A DNA stretch of 64,000 nt from Verrucomicrobium sp. (GCA_028283855.1 JAPWJX010000003.1:62001-126000); one strand, 5' to 3'. Counted from the first letter of the stretch, positions 1-9,441 are shown. Numbers and translations: made by a program. Notes: generated from the sequence alone by a model not told the origin.

Positions 1-838
1 GCACCCGGACGGCCTCCGCCGGGAGGAGCGGCGCCAGCGCGCCGAAGGGGATCAGGCCCTTGCCCAGGGGCAGGTGGTCCCGGTCGGGCGGGGCGGCGTC
101 GTGGATGTGGCAGCCGATGAGGCGCTCCCGCCGGGCGCGCAGGGTGGCGGCGTGGTCGTGCCAGCCCAGGAACTCCTTCCGCGCCCCGTGGCCGAAGTCG
201 TGCCAGTAGCCCGCCACCTCCGCCGGGAAGTCGGCCAGGAACCGCTCCATCTCCACCTCGTCCGGGAACTCGGCGTAATCCTCCCGGATCTCGAAGCCCA
301 GGCGCAGCTTCCGCTCCTGCGCCGCGGGGGCGATCTTCTCCAGGCAGGGACGGACGCGTCCGTAAATGGTTTCAAAAAGGCCGCGGCGCTCCCGCACCGC
401 CTCCACCTTCAGGCGGCCCGCGTCCTTCGTCAGGACCCGGCCCTTCCGCCACAGGTCCTCCAGGGCCCGGCCCACGCCGCGCGGCCCCGCCGTCCCCAGG
501 TGGAGGACGACGACCGGCGCGCCGACCCGGGCGGCGAAGTCGAGGGTGTCGAGGGTGGCCCGCACCGCCCGCTCCCGGACGGAGGCCCTCTCGTCGGAAA
601 ACTCGAAGCAATTGGGCCCCGCGTAGGGCGCGCCGACCGGCACGGGGCAGAAATTATGGACGGAGGCGACGCGGACCACGCCCCCCGCCACCGCCTTGAG
701 GATGCCGGGCCCCAGCTCATAGCCGATCATGTGGCTTAGCTCCGCCCGCTCGAAGCCGAGTTCCCGGATCTCCGCCAGCATCGCCTCCCCATCCCGGTGG
801 CGGGTCGAGTTCCAGGAAGTGGAGAGGGCAAGGGCCAT
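1..838 (-). CDS. Sugar phosphate isomerase/epimerase-like TIM-barrel protein, 3' end cut by window edge
   Basis: The reading frame opens at ATG 838 (MALALSTSWNSTRH) and stays open to base 1, so only the C-terminus is missing. About 279 residues are visible. Segments typical of xylose-isomerase-like TIM barrels are present: an early ELGFERAELSH strand, VVVLHLGTAGPRG, then GFEIREDYAEFPDE, YWHDFGHGARKEFLGWHDH and GCHIHDAAPPDRDHLPLGKG, which supply the His/Asp/Glu residues that bind the divalent metal in this fold. It would isomerise or epimerise a sugar or sugar acid in the cytoplasm; the substrate cannot be told. It is divergent from the HExxH gene at 878, and only 39 bases separate the two starts. 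Family assignment is firm, function is not. Confidence 0.8.
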   Translation of the reverse strand, partial: MALALSTSWNSTRHRDGEAMLAEIRELGFERAELSHMIGYELGPGILKAVAGGVVRVASVHNFCPVPVGAPYAGPNCFEFSDERASVRERAVRATLDTLDFAARVGAPVVVLHLGTAGPRGVGRALEDLWRKGRVLTKDAGRLKVEAVRERRGLFETIYGRVRPCLEKIAPAAQERKLRLGFEIREDYAEFPDEVEMERFLADFPAEVAGYWHDFGHGARKEFLGWHDHAATLRARRERLIGCHIHDAAPPDRDHLPLGKGLIPFGALAPLLPAEAVRV

Positions 839-851
839 GCGCTGCCGTTGT

Positions 852-864
852 AATAGCCGAATTA
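852..864 (+). promoter_or_regulatory. AATAGCCGAATT element, copy 1
   Basis: AATAGCCGAATTA followed by TGGGTAC, ending 14 bases before ATG 878. It shares a 20-base stretch (one mismatch, T/C) with the copy at 12319. It sits in the 39-base gap between two divergent genes. No Shine-Dalgarno sequence is visible before ATG 878, so the element may be a -10-like promoter box or an operator. Confidence 0.6.
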
Positions 865-877
865 TGGGTACCGCGCC

Positions 878-2269
878 ATGCCCACGTTCCCGAGCACCCC
901 CTCCCTCTCCCCGCCCGATTGGGACGGCCTGGCCGCCCGCGGGCCGATGTGGGTCGACCGGCGCTCTCTTTTGGAAGCCGCCTTTGGCGGGCCCATCCCC
1001 GGCATCGCCCCCGACCCGGAGGAGCCGCCCCTGCGCCTTTTCTTCGCGCGCACGAAATTCGAGGCCGCCGAAAACGGCCTCCGCGCCATGGCGGAAGCCT
1101 TCGGCCCCCACCTGAAGCCCGGAGAGGAGTGGGACGCCGCCGCCCGCGCCGCCCAGGTGTGGAATTGGGGGCGGGACGCCCACCGCATTTCCTACGACCC
1201 CCATTTCGAGACGGATGACGCCTCCTTCGTCATCCCCCTCATGGGGCACGAGGGGATCCACGTCTGCCAGTTCGAGGACGCCCTGACCGACCTCCTCATC
1301 GCCCCCCGGTCCGCCGCCCTGACCTCGATCGGGGAAAACCCGTTCTGGGGCCACGGCCCGGCGTTGGAGCGGCTCATCCAGGACCGGGAAACCTTTGCCC
1401 AGCTCGCCGCCCGGCACCACATCCTGCAGCGCCTCCAGATGGAGGAAACGCAGAACCTCGCCGTCCCCCGCCTGCCCTATCTGGCCGATACCCACCTCTA
1501 CCTCCTCCTGGGCGTCGAGCTGGAAGCCCGCGTGGGGGAGCTGGTCTGCGGCATGTCCCACGGCGGCGCCTGGCCCCGGCTGCCGGAGAGCCGGGAGGAA
1601 CTGGAGCAGGTCTTCCAGGTCGTCCGCCTGCCCAGCGATCCGAAGAGCCTTTCCCACTGGCACGCCGATTTCTCCCGGAAGCGTTTTCACAACTGGATGG
1701 ACCCCGCCGCGGGCGTCGCCCGCAACGCGGCGCACGATCTTCAGGAAGCCAGCCGGGCCTTCCCGGCGGGCGCGGCGCGCGGGGCCTTCTTCGAGACGGT
1801 GCTGACGGAGGCCTACGCCTCCTTCGCCGAGCGGTGCGGCGATTACGGCATCCGCGCAAAGCTGGGCCTGGACCCCGGCACGCCCCACGGGCGGAAGGCG
1901 GGCCGCCAGCTCCGCTACGAGGTCGTGGCCCCGGACGACCGCCGGTGGACCGAGGCCCAGTGGGCCCGCAACGCGGCCCGGGCGGAGGGCGGCGCCCTCC
2001 CCGGCCTGCTCCGGCTGGCGGCGGAGAGCCAGAACGACCGCGCCTTCCCCATCCTCCTGGACGCCTGCCGGCGCCACCCCGCCTTCGACCCCGCCGCGCT
2101 GCGCGACCCGCTTTTGACGGAGGCCGCGCCCCTGCTCTCCCCGCGCAACCGGGCGCTCCTGAACGCCGCGGCGGCGCCGAAGCTCCCCGCCCACCTCCCC
2201 TTCCGCCGGGACGCGGGCAAAGAAAAACCCGGCCTGGGAATCCCAAGCCGGGTTTTAGAAAACCGTTAG
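878..2269 (+). CDS. Putative zinc metallopeptidase, HExxHxxQ family, paralogue 1
   Basis: 463 residues, family not recognised. It carries GHEGIHVCQFED (H124, E125, H128), an HExxH zinc-binding motif followed by xxQ, and a later ELEAR (E214, E216) that could supply the third metal ligand as in gluzincins. The N-terminus has a family signature LLEAAFGGPIPGIAPDP; the C-terminus has RCGDYGIRAKLGLDPGTPHG and a helical tail. No signal peptide or membrane segment is seen. Two tandem paralogues follow at 2585 and 3800 with the same order of motifs. HExxHxxQ recalls DUF4157-type domains, but I see no further match, so peptidase activity is inferred. The last codons overlap a strong terminator hairpin (2224-2256). 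Confidence 0.7.
   Translation: MPTFPSTPSLSPPDWDGLAARGPMWVDRRSLLEAAFGGPIPGIAPDPEEPPLRLFFARTKFEAAENGLRAMAEAFGPHLKPGEEWDAAARAAQVWNWGRDAHRISYDPHFETDDASFVIPLMGHEGIHVCQFEDALTDLLIAPRSAALTSIGENPFWGHGPALERLIQDRETFAQLAARHHILQRLQMEETQNLAVPRLPYLADTHLYLLLGVELEARVGELVCGMSHGGAWPRLPESREELEQVFQVVRLPSDPKSLSHWHADFSRKRFHNWMDPAAGVARNAAHDLQEASRAFPAGAARGAFFETVLTEAYASFAERCGDYGIRAKLGLDPGTPHGRKAGRQLRYEVVAPDDRRWTEAQWARNAARAEGGALPGLLRLAAESQNDRAFPILLDACRRHPAFDPAALRDPLLTEAAPLLSPRNRALLNAAAAPKLPAHLPFRRDAGKEKPGLGIPSRVLENR
2224..2256. terminator. Bidirectional intrinsic terminator for rpsU and the HExxH gene 1
   Basis: Perfect 10-bp stem AAAACCCGGC/GCCGGGTTTT around a 13-base loop that contains an extra GGG/CCC pair. On the minus strand the stem ends in TTTTTCT, a good rho-independent terminator for rpsU; on the plus strand it ends in TTTTAG. 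It lies inside the last 15 codons of the gene at 878-2269. Confidence 0.75.
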
Positions 2270-2283
2270 AGCGTCTTAAAAAA

Positions 2284-2490
2284 TTAAGGCACGGAAGGAC
2301 GGTTCAAGTTGAAGGTGCCCCAGAAGTTGAGGCGCGCCTCACGCTGCTTGCGGCGCTTCTTCTCCACGGGGTTCTCGAAGGTGCGGCGATTGCGCGCCTC
2401 ACGCAGGGTACCCTCGCGGTCGAGCTTCTTCTTCAGGCGGCGGAGCGCCTTATCGATGGATTCTCCTTTTTTGAGTCGAATTTCGGTCAT
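2284..2490 (-). CDS. rpsU: 30S ribosomal protein S21 (bS21)
   Basis: 68 residues, the usual length of bS21. The N-terminus MTEIRLKKGESIDKALRRLK and the very basic C-terminal part with FENPVEKKRRKQREAR are characteristic. It binds the small ribosomal subunit near the anti-Shine-Dalgarno end of 16S rRNA and helps initiation. An AGGTGA-type ribosome binding site precedes ATG 2490. It is transcribed towards the terminator at 2224-2256 and is divergent from the HExxH gene at 2585, with 94 bases between the starts. The presence of bS21 is notable because many genes in this window lack a clear Shine-Dalgarno sequence. Confidence 0.95.
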   Translation of the reverse strand: MTEIRLKKGESIDKALRRLKKKLDREGTLREARNRRTFENPVEKKRRKQREARLNFWGTFNLNRPSVP

Positions 2491-2566
2491 GAACAGTTCA
2501 CCTCGCTTTTCGTAATCCGGTTTTTAAGCCGGGCCGGACATTATTCCGGGTACCCCGGGTGGGGTC

Positions 2567-2579
2567 AATAGCCGAATTA
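2567..2579 (+). promoter_or_regulatory. AATAGCCGAATT element, copy 2
   Basis: AATAGCCGAATTA ending just before ATG 2585 (6 bases after GAATT). A GGGTACC lies about 20 bases upstream here instead of downstream as in copies 1 and 3. No Shine-Dalgarno sequence is present. It heads the two-gene HExxH block and possibly dnaE behind it. Confidence 0.6.
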
Positions 2580-2584
2580 TTAAG

Positions 2585-3796
2585 ATGCTAGCCCCTCTCG
2601 ACGCCATCCGCTCCCGGGGATGGACCACCCGGGAGGAGCTGCTCCGAATCGGCTTCGGCGGGCCGGTGCCGGGGATCGCGCCCGATCCCGACCCCTGCCC
2701 CATCCCCCTGGCCATTAACAAGATCGCCCCCGTCAGGCGTCCCAATGGGACCGAAGTCCTGGGGGGTGCCGCCCATGTCCGCGTGATGCCCTACGGCAAG
2801 GAGCGGAACCTCGTCACCCGGCTTTCCGCCCTGGGGCCGCTCGGGCCGCTTCTGACCTATAGCCAGGAGAACCCCAGCCTGATCGGCCACGAAGCCGTCC
2901 ACATCCTCCAGGCCCACGATATCGAGATCACCAACCTCGTCGCCCCCCACCGCCGGGCGCCGCACGTGGGGGCCTCCCTCCACCAGGGCTGCGGACCGCT
3001 CGACCCCATCCTGGCCTCGGAAGAGACTCCCCTGGAAACCTGGCGCCGCCGCCGCATGCTCCGCGGCGGGGTGGACAACGCCCGCCTGCGCCTGCCCCAC
3101 CTGGCCCAGGCGCAGCCCTATTACTTCAAAGGCATTGAGGTGGAGGCCCGGCTGGCGCAGCTCGTCTTCTCCCTGGCGCAGGAGGAGGGTTGGACGCGGC
3201 TGCCCCAAAGCCGGGCGGAAGCCGCCCCTCTCTTCGACCGCCTCCGTCCCGGCAACGCGGCGGCGCGCCTGCCCGCCGACCCCATCTCCCTTCAGGCGGC
3301 GGAAGAGCTGCGGGACGAGGTGGCCGCCCGCCTTTCCCCCGCCCAGCGGGAAGCCTTCTTTTCCCAAGCCCTGCCCGCCTTCTACGCCGACTTCCTGGAA
3401 CGGTGCGGCGACGGGCAGGCCCGTGAAAAGATGGGCCTCTCCCCCGGCATCCCCCAGGGCCGCCGCGCGGCGGAACGGATGATCTATGAGGGGACGCTGG
3501 CCCCCCGGCGCTTCCCCCGCTGGACCGGGGACCAGTGGCGGCAAGCCGCCGCCCTGGCCGAGCCGGAGACCCTCCCCGGCCTGGTTTCCCTGGCCGTGGA
3601 AACGGAACACCGCACCGCCCTGGCGCCCGTCCTGGACGCCTACCGGCAGCGGCCCGAGTTCTCCCCCGACGCCCTCCGCACCCTGCCGATCCGCTTCGGC
3701 GAGCGCCTCCTTTCCGCCGAAAGCCGCTCCCTCCTGCGCGAGGCCCGGCGTTCCGCCCCAGCCACCCCCGCGGCCGCCGCCGGCCGCACCCGCTGA
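2585..3796 (+). CDS. Putative zinc metallopeptidase, HExxHxxQ family, paralogue 2
   Basis: 403 residues, paralogous to its neighbours at 878 and 3800. It shows the N-terminal LLRIGFGGPVPGIAPDPDP signature, then IGHEAVHILQAHD (H102, E103, H106), NLVAPHRRAPHVGASL, the candidate third ligand IEVEARLAQLV (E185, E187), and RCGDGQAREKMGLSPGIPQG near residue 280. No signal peptide, so a cytoplasmic location or export by another route. It is followed by paralogue 3 after 3 bases, so the two are cotranscribed. The zinc site is intact in all three copies, which argues that the activity is conserved. The biological role is unknown. Confidence 0.7.
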   Translation: MLAPLDAIRSRGWTTREELLRIGFGGPVPGIAPDPDPCPIPLAINKIAPVRRPNGTEVLGGAAHVRVMPYGKERNLVTRLSALGPLGPLLTYSQENPSLIGHEAVHILQAHDIEITNLVAPHRRAPHVGASLHQGCGPLDPILASEETPLETWRRRRMLRGGVDNARLRLPHLAQAQPYYFKGIEVEARLAQLVFSLAQEEGWTRLPQSRAEAAPLFDRLRPGNAAARLPADPISLQAAEELRDEVAARLSPAQREAFFSQALPAFYADFLERCGDGQAREKMGLSPGIPQGRRAAERMIYEGTLAPRRFPRWTGDQWRQAAALAEPETLPGLVSLAVETEHRTALAPVLDAYRQRPEFSPDALRTLPIRFGERLLSAESRSLLREARRSAPATPAAAAGRTR

Positions 3797-3799
3797 CCC

Positions 3800-4945
3800 A
3801 TGACCCCGCTGCCCGATCTGAACACCCTCCTGGACCAAGGCCGCGCCACCCCCGGCGCGCTGCTGCGCCTGGCCTTCGGCGGGGACGTGCCCGGGCTCTC
3901 CTTCCGGGGGCAGGAAACCGTCGCCCTCTCCCCCTCCGCCGACCCCTCTCCCAAGACGGAAGCCATGTCCCTCTTCCTGGGGACGGAGGCCGATCCGGCC
4001 GTCCGCCACTTCGTCGTCCACACGCCGGAGCCGACCCGCATCCTCTTCCCCCCCGATTTCCGCAGCCGCCCCGCCGCCCGCCAGATCTCCACCCTGGGGC
4101 ACGAGGCGCTCCACGCCCTCCAGTTCGAGGACGAGCTGGCGGAGAACCTCGCCGCGCCCCACCGGCGCGCCCCGAACATCGGCGCCGCGTTCCGCTTCGG
4201 CCACGGCCCGGCGCTGGAAAAGATCCTGGCCGCGGAGGAGACGCCGGAAGAAACCGCCCTCCGCCACCGGCTGCTGGACCGGGTTTCCCACAACTCCCTC
4301 AGCGAATTCATCCGCATCCCCCACCTGCGCGACGCGACGCTCTACTACCTCCACGCGGCCGAGATCGAGGCCCGCTTCGGCGAGATCGCCTTCGACGCCG
4401 TGCGCCGGGGCGCCTGGCCCCGCCTGCCGCAGAACCGGGAAGAGGCCCAGGGCTTCGCCGCCCTCCTGGACGGCACCCGCGCCACCTCCGCCCCCGCGGC
4501 CTTCACCCTGGACAAGGCCGCCCTCTCCCCGGAAGCCGCCAAGGCCTGCGACGAGCTGGAGCGGGAAGTCGTCGCCAAGCTCTCTCCCGCCCAGCGCCGG
4601 GCCTTTTTCGCGGAAGCGGTCCCCGCCTTCGCCGCCGGGCTCCTCCAGCGGTGCGGGGAGCCGGAGGCGGCGCGCCGCTTCGGCCTGGAAGCGGGCGTCC
4701 CCCGGGGCCGCGAAATGGCGCGGCAGCTCCTCTTCGAGGCCCACCACGTCACCGGCCGCCACTGGAGCCCCCGGCAGTGGGAAAAAGCCCTCCGCCGGGC
4801 CGAGCCGGAAACCGTCCCCCACCTCCGCGCCCTGGCCGCCGAGGCCCAAAACGCCGCCGCCCTGAAGGGATTCTCCGCCGTCCGGTCCCGGGAACTTCCC
4901 CTTCCACCCTCCCGCTCGACACCCCTGGAAAAATCTCTAAGTTAG
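3800..4945 (+). CDS. Putative zinc metallopeptidase, HExxHxxQ family, paralogue 3
   Basis: 381 residues. It has LLRLAFGGDVPGL near the start, LGHEALHALQFEDEL (H101, E102, H105), NLAAPHRRAPNIGAAFRFG, the AEIEARFGEIAF segment (E188, E190), and RCGEPEAARRFGLEAGVPRG. Order and spacing match the two copies upstream; the N-terminal third is the most divergent part. It ends at TAG 4943-4945, only 4 bases before the GTG start of dnaE, so dnaE may depend partly on transcription from the element at 2567. No export signal. Family unrecognised; metallopeptidase activity is inferred from HExxH plus a downstream Glu. Confidence 0.7.
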   Translation: MTPLPDLNTLLDQGRATPGALLRLAFGGDVPGLSFRGQETVALSPSADPSPKTEAMSLFLGTEADPAVRHFVVHTPEPTRILFPPDFRSRPAARQISTLGHEALHALQFEDELAENLAAPHRRAPNIGAAFRFGHGPALEKILAAEETPEETALRHRLLDRVSHNSLSEFIRIPHLRDATLYYLHAAEIEARFGEIAFDAVRRGAWPRLPQNREEAQGFAALLDGTRATSAPAAFTLDKAALSPEAAKACDELEREVVAKLSPAQRRAFFAEAVPAFAAGLLQRCGEPEAARRFGLEAGVPRGREMARQLLFEAHHVTGRHWSPRQWEKALRRAEPETVPHLRALAAEAQNAAALKGFSAVRSRELPLPPSRSTPLEKSLS

Positions 4946-4949
4946 GAGG

Positions 4950-7900
4950 GTGGCCTCTTCCTCGTTCGTCCATCTCCACGTCCACTCGGAGTACAGCCTC
5001 CTGGACGGGGCCTGCCGCACTGCCGACCTGGCCGCGCGGGCCAAGGAACTGGGCATGCCCGCCGTGGCCCTCACCGACCACGGCAACCTCTTCGGCGCCA
5101 TTGAGTTCTATAAAGCCTGCACCGACGCCGGGGTAAAACCCCTCATCGGCTGCGAGGTCTACCTGGCCCCCGGCAGCCGCCTGGAACGGAAGGCCAACTC
5201 CGCCCGGGAAGCCTCCACCCATTTCCTCCTGATCGCCAAGAACCAGGAGGGCTACCACAACCTGATCCAGCTGGTCACCGCCGCCCACCTGGAGGGCTAC
5301 TACTACAAGCCGCGCGTCGACAAGGAACTGCTGCGGAAATACGGCGCGGGCCTCATCGGCACCAGCGCCTGCCTGAAGGGGGAGGTGGCCCAATACATCC
5401 TGCAGGAGCAGGTCGAACACGCGGAGGCCTCGATGAAGGAATTCGCCTCCATGTTCGCCCCCGGGGACTTCTACCTGGAAATCCACCGCCACGGCATCCC
5501 GGGACAGGAGACGGTGCTCAAGCAGCTCGTCGCCTCCGGCAAGAAGCTGGGGCTGCCCCTCGTCGCCGCCAACGACGTCCACTACCTGGCCAAGGAAGAC
5601 GCCGCCGCGCACGACGCGCTGCTCTGCATCGGCACCGGCGCGCAGCTGGCCGACGAGAAGCGGATGCGCTACCCGGTCCAGGAATTCTACTTCAAGACGC
5701 CGGAGGAGATGGCGGAACTCTTCGCCGACGTGCCGGAGGCCTGCGCCAACACCCTGGAAATCGCCGCCAAGTGCGACCTGAAGATCGAGCTGGGGAAGAA
5801 CAAGTTCCCCGCCTACCCGCCGCCGGAGGGGGAGACGCGGGAGGCCTACCTGCGCCGCCTCTGCCGGGAGGGCGTGGAGCGCCGCTACGGCGCGCGCGCC
5901 GCCACGCCGGAGATCGCCGACCGCCTGGAATTCGAGCTGCAGGTCCTGGAGAAGACCGGCTTCGTCAGCTACTTCCTCATCACCTGGGACTTCATCGACT
6001 ACGCCAAGCGCCAGGGCATCCCCGTGGGCCCGGGCCGCGGCAGCGCGGCGGGCAGCCTCATCGCCTACGCCCTGGGAATCACCGACCTGGACCCCCTGCG
6101 CTACGGCCTCTTCTTCGAGCGCTTCCTCAACCCGGAACGCGTCTCCCCGCCCGACATCGACGTCGACTTCTGCTACAACCGCCGCCCGGAGGTCATCGAG
6201 TACGTCCGCAAGAAATACGGGGAGCGGTCCGTGGCCCAGATCATCACCTTCGGCACCCTGGGGGCGAAGATGGCCGTGCGCGACGTCGCCCGCGTGATGG
6301 GCCTCTCCTACGGGGAGGCCGACCGCCTGGCGAAGATGATCCCCAACGACCTCAACATCACGCTGGAGGACGCCCTCAAGCAGAGCGCCGACCTGCGCGC
6401 GGCCACGGAGCAGGACGAGACGGCCCGGCAGGTCCTGGACACCGCCCGCTCCCTGGAGGGCCTCTCCCGCCAGGCGGGCGTCCACGCCGCGGGCGTCGTC
6501 ATCGCCGACGGGGAATTGACCGACAACGTGCCGCTGACGCGGGACGATTCCGGCGGCGTCGTCACCCAGTGGTCGATGGACTACCTCTCGGAAGTCGGCA
6601 TCCTCAAGATGGACTTCCTGGGCCTCAAAACCCTGACCGTCATCGACGACTGCCTCAAGCGCGTCGCCGCCGCGGGCGGGCCCGCGCTGATCCCCGGCGA
6701 CATCCCCCTGGACGACCGGAAGACCTACGAGATGATCGCCCGCGCGGAGAACGTCGGCGTCTTCCAGCTGGAATCGGCGGGCATGGGCGACGCCTGCCGC
6801 CGCATCCGCCCGCAGTGCCTGGAGGACATCATCGCCCTCGTCTCCCTCTACCGCCCGGGGCCGATGGAGAACATCCCCACCTACGGGGAGCGCAAGCTGG
6901 GCAAGGCCCCGGTCGAGTATCCCCACCCCCTCGTCGAGCCGATCCTCAAGGAGACCTACGGCATCATCATCTACCAGGAGCAGGTGATGCAGGCGGCCAA
7001 CATCCTGGCCGGCTACAGCCTGGGCCAGGCGGACCTCCTGCGCCGCGCCATGGGCAAGAAAAAGCCGGAGGAAATGGCCAAGCAGCGCGCCCTCTTCGTC
7101 CAAGGCTGCCTGGAAAAGAACAAGATCCCGGAGAAGACCGCCAACGACCTCTTCGACATCCTGGAAAAGTTCGCCGGCTACGGCTTCAACAAAGCCCACG
7201 CCGCCTGCTACGCCCTCCTGGCCTACCAGACCGCCTACCTCAAGGCCCACTACCCGGAGGCCTTCCTCTGCTCCCTCATGTCCAACGAACTGGGGAAGAA
7301 CGACAAGATCGCCGAGTTCGTCGCCGAGGCCAAGCGGCTCCGCATCGAGGTCCTCAAGCCCGACGTGAACAAGAGCCGCAACCAGTTTGAGATGGAGAAG
7401 CAGGACGGCCGCACGGCCATCCGCTACGGCCTGGCCGCCGTGAAGAACGTCGGCTCCGCCGCCGTCGACCTCATCGTCGCCGCGCGGGAGAAGGACGGCC
7501 CCTTCGAGTCCCTTTCCGACCTCTGCCACCGCGTCGACCCGCACGCCCTGAACAAGCGGCTCCTGGAAAGCCTGGTCAAGGCCGGCGGCGGCGACTGCTT
7601 CGGCGCCACCCGCGCCCAGCTCTGCGAGGAGATCGACGGCGCCCTCTCCTCCGCCAACAGCGCGGCCAAGGAAAAGGCCAGCGGCCAGATCTCCCTCCTC
7701 GACATGCTGGACGACGCGCCCGCCCTGACCCGGGCCGCCGCCGCCCAGGGCTCCGGTCCGGCCAAGCCCGAGTTCCCGGACCGGGAAAAGCTCCAATTTG
7801 AAAAAGAGCTCCTCGGCTTCTACTTCTCCGGGCACCCCCTGGACGAGGTCGCCGGCGACGCCAAGGCCATCCGCACCGCCACCGTATCCCAGCTCGGCGA

Positions 7901-8480
7901 GATGGAGGAAGGGACGCCGGTCCGCCTCGTCGGCATCGTGGAAAAGTTCGAGGTGAAGATCAGCAAGCGGGACAAGCGGACGATGCCCATCGTCACCTTC
8001 GACGACGGCACCGGCACGATGGAGTTCATGCTCTACAGCGACATGTACACCAGCATGGAAAAGCCCCCGGCGGCGGGGGACATCGCGGTAGTCTCCGGCA
8101 CCTTCAACCTGCGCGGCGAGCGCCGCAGCCTCCGCGTCCAGGCGTACGAATCCCTGCTGGAGGCCAAGGTGAAGCTCCTCAAGGGGCTCATCCTCGACAT
8201 CGACCTTTCCTCCTGGAACACCGCCAAGTGGGAAGCCCTGCACGAGCTGGTGCTGGCCCACCCGGGCGAGGCCCGCCTCTACTTCCGCTGCCACGGCGCG
8301 GGAGGCAAGAAATGGACCCTGGAGCCGAGCGACCTCTTCACCATCACCCCCAGCCGCCCCTTCATGGAAGGGGTGGAGGCGCTCCTGGGCGGCCCCCGTT
8401 ACGAGATCGTGGCCAGCCGGGAAGTCTCCGCCGGCCGGGGACGCGGGGGCAAGGGGCGCCGCCCCGCCGGGGCGTTCTAA
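4950..8480 (+). CDS. dnaE: DNA polymerase III subunit alpha
   Basis: 1176 residues, normal for the replicative polymerase catalytic subunit of the DnaE1 type. The N-terminal PHP domain starts [15 protein letters not shown], five residues from the start as in E. coli. The polymerase core has [18 protein letters not shown] and [16 protein letters not shown] with catalytic aspartates, then [20 protein letters not shown], a helix-hairpin-helix region, and a C-terminal OB fold ([18 protein letters not shown]). The start must be GTG 4950, because an in-frame TAA lies at 4938. AGGAGG (4944-4949) touches the GTG with no spacer, which is unfavourable for initiation. It is convergent with tsaC, 19 bases away. 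Confidence 0.97.
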   Translation: MASSSFVHLHVHSEYSLLDGACRTADLAARAKELGMPAVALTDHGNLFGAIEFYKACTDAGVKPLIGCEVYLAPGSRLERKANSAREASTHFLLIAKNQEGYHNLIQLVTAAHLEGYYYKPRVDKELLRKYGAGLIGTSACLKGEVAQYILQEQVEHAEASMKEFASMFAPGDFYLEIHRHGIPGQETVLKQLVASGKKLGLPLVAANDVHYLAKEDAAAHDALLCIGTGAQLADEKRMRYPVQEFYFKTPEEMAELFADVPEACANTLEIAAKCDLKIELGKNKFPAYPPPEGETREAYLRRLCREGVERRYGARAATPEIADRLEFELQVLEKTGFVSYFLITWDFIDYAKRQGIPVGPGRGSAAGSLIAYALGITDLDPLRYGLFFERFLNPERVSPPDIDVDFCYNRRPEVIEYVRKKYGERSVAQIITFGTLGAKMAVRDVARVMGLSYGEADRLAKMIPNDLNITLEDALKQSADLRAATEQDETARQVLDTARSLEGLSRQAGVHAAGVVIADGELTDNVPLTRDDSGGVVTQWSMDYLSEVGILKMDFLGLKTLTVIDDCLKRVAAAGGPALIPGDIPLDDRKTYEMIARAENVGVFQLESAGMGDACRRIRPQCLEDIIALVSLYRPGPMENIPTYGERKLGKAPVEYPHPLVEPILKETYGIIIYQEQVMQAANILAGYSLGQADLLRRAMGKKKPEEMAKQRALFVQGCLEKNKIPEKTANDLFDILEKFAGYGFNKAHAACYALLAYQTAYLKAHYPEAFLCSLMSNELGKNDKIAEFVAEAKRLRIEVLKPDVNKSRNQFEMEKQDGRTAIRYGLAAVKNVGSAAVDLIVAAREKDGPFESLSDLCHRVDPHALNKRLLESLVKAGGGDCFGATRAQLCEEIDGALSSANSAAKEKASGQISLLDMLDDAPALTRAAAAQGSGPAKPEFPDREKLQFEKELLGFYFSGHPLDEVAGDAKAIRTATVSQLGEMEEGTPVRLVGIVEKFEVKISKRDKRTMPIVTFDDGTGTMEFMLYSDMYTSMEKPPAAGDIAVVSGTFNLRGERRSLRVQAYESLLEAKVKLLKGLILDIDLSSWNTAKWEALHELVLAHPGEARLYFRCHGAGGKKWTLEPSDLFTITPSRPFMEGVEALLGGPRYEIVASREVSAGRGRGGKGRRPAGAF

Positions 8481-8499
8481 AGCTGAATGTAGTTTGGCC

Positions 8500-9435
8500 C
8501 TAGACCGCCGCGCGGCGCAGCCGGTCGTTGACCGCCCGGCCCAGGTCTTCCTCCGGCAGCGGGAGGGCCCAGATCTCCTCCACCCCGGCCGCGTCCAGCT
8601 CCCGCAGCGCGCCGAAGAGGCGGGCCGCCGCCTCCGCGAAGTTCTTTGCCGGGGAAAGATTGCACACGGCCTTGTACCCCTCCGGCAGCGCGCCCCAGCC
8701 GATGAGGCCCGCCTGGGCCCGCGCCACCCAGTCCAGCTCCTCCGCCTGCTCCGGCGTGACGATCCGCACCCGGGTGCGCGGCGCGTAGTGCTGCGGCAGC
8801 TGGCCGGGCGCGGCGGCGGAAAGGCGCCCGCCCTCCCGGCCGATCTTTCCCGCCACCGCCTCCAGCGCCTCCAAGGGGACGCCGCCCGCGCGCAGGAGGA
8901 CCGGCTCCCCGTCGATGAAAGCCACGATGCTCGACTCCACGCCGATCTCGCACGGCCCGCCGTCCAGGACCAGCGGCACGGCCGCCCCCAGCTCCTCCCG
9001 CACGGCGGCGGCGGTGGTGGGGCTGATGCGGCCGAAGCGGTTGGCGCTCGGCGCGGCCAGCGGGCCGCCGAAGGCGCGCAGGAGCCGCTGCGCCGCCGGA
9101 TGGCGCGGCGCACGGACGCCGACCAGGGGCAGGCCGCTGGTGGCCAGGTCGGGGACCTCCGGCCGCTTTGGCAAAATGAGGGTGAGCGGGCCGGGCCAGA
9201 ACTTTTCCGCCAGCTGCTCGGCCAGCGGGGTCCACTCCGCCACGCAGCGGTCGGCGGCGGCCCGGTCGGCCACGTGCAGGATCAGGGGATCGAAGAAGGG
9301 GCGCTTCTTCACCGCGAAGATGCGGGCCAGGGCGGGCGCGGAAAACGCGTCCCCGGCCAGGCCGTAGACCGTCTCCGTCGGCATCCCGACGACTTCACCC
9401 GCGCGCAACAGCCCGACCGCCTTTTCAATTTCCAC
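8500..9435 (-). CDS. tsaC: Threonylcarbamoyl-AMP synthase, Sua5 type
   Basis: 311 residues. It makes L-threonylcarbamoyl-AMP from threonine, bicarbonate and ATP for the t6A37 modification of ANN-decoding tRNAs. The YrdC domain shows MPTETVYGLAGDAF, KKRPFFDPLILHV and PSANRFGRISPTTA. The QLPQHYAPRT linker and the following Rossmann-like part show that it is the two-domain Sua5 form. The open frame extends upstream to 9756, but homology begins at VEIEKAVGLLRAGEVVGMP, so I choose GTG 9435. A TATAAT box lies only 6 bases before this GTG, so the mRNA is probably leaderless. Divergent from fmt. Confidence 0.92.
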   Translation of the reverse strand: MEIEKAVGLLRAGEVVGMPTETVYGLAGDAFSAPALARIFAVKKRPFFDPLILHVADRAAADRCVAEWTPLAEQLAEKFWPGPLTLILPKRPEVPDLATSGLPLVGVRAPRHPAAQRLLRAFGGPLAAPSANRFGRISPTTAAAVREELGAAVPLVLDGGPCEIGVESSIVAFIDGEPVLLRAGGVPLEALEAVAGKIGREGGRLSAAAPGQLPQHYAPRTRVRIVTPEQAEELDWVARAQAGLIGWGALPEGYKAVCNLSPAKNFAEAAARLFGALRELDAAGVEEIWALPLPEEDLGRAVNDRLRRAAV

Positions 9436-9441
9436 GGCCCC

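Noticed and set aside
852-864. GCCGAATT in the shared element as a FliA (sigma-28) -10 box
   Set aside because: The FliA box is GCCGATAA with TAAA upstream. The match is partial, no TAAA box is found at fixed distance, and no flagellar or chemotaxis-motility genes are present.
2588-4849. 753-codon open frame on the minus strand opposite the HExxH genes
   Set aside because: Low-complexity Gly/Glu/Gln composition with no motif. The plus-strand paralogues share conserved motifs across copies, which the antisense frame does not explain.
4749-9113. 1454-codon open frame on the minus strand
   Set aside because: It is the antisense of dnaE, rich in Gly, Val, Glu and Asp as expected for the mirror of a GC-rich gene, and has no domain. 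dnaE on the plus strand is beyond doubt.
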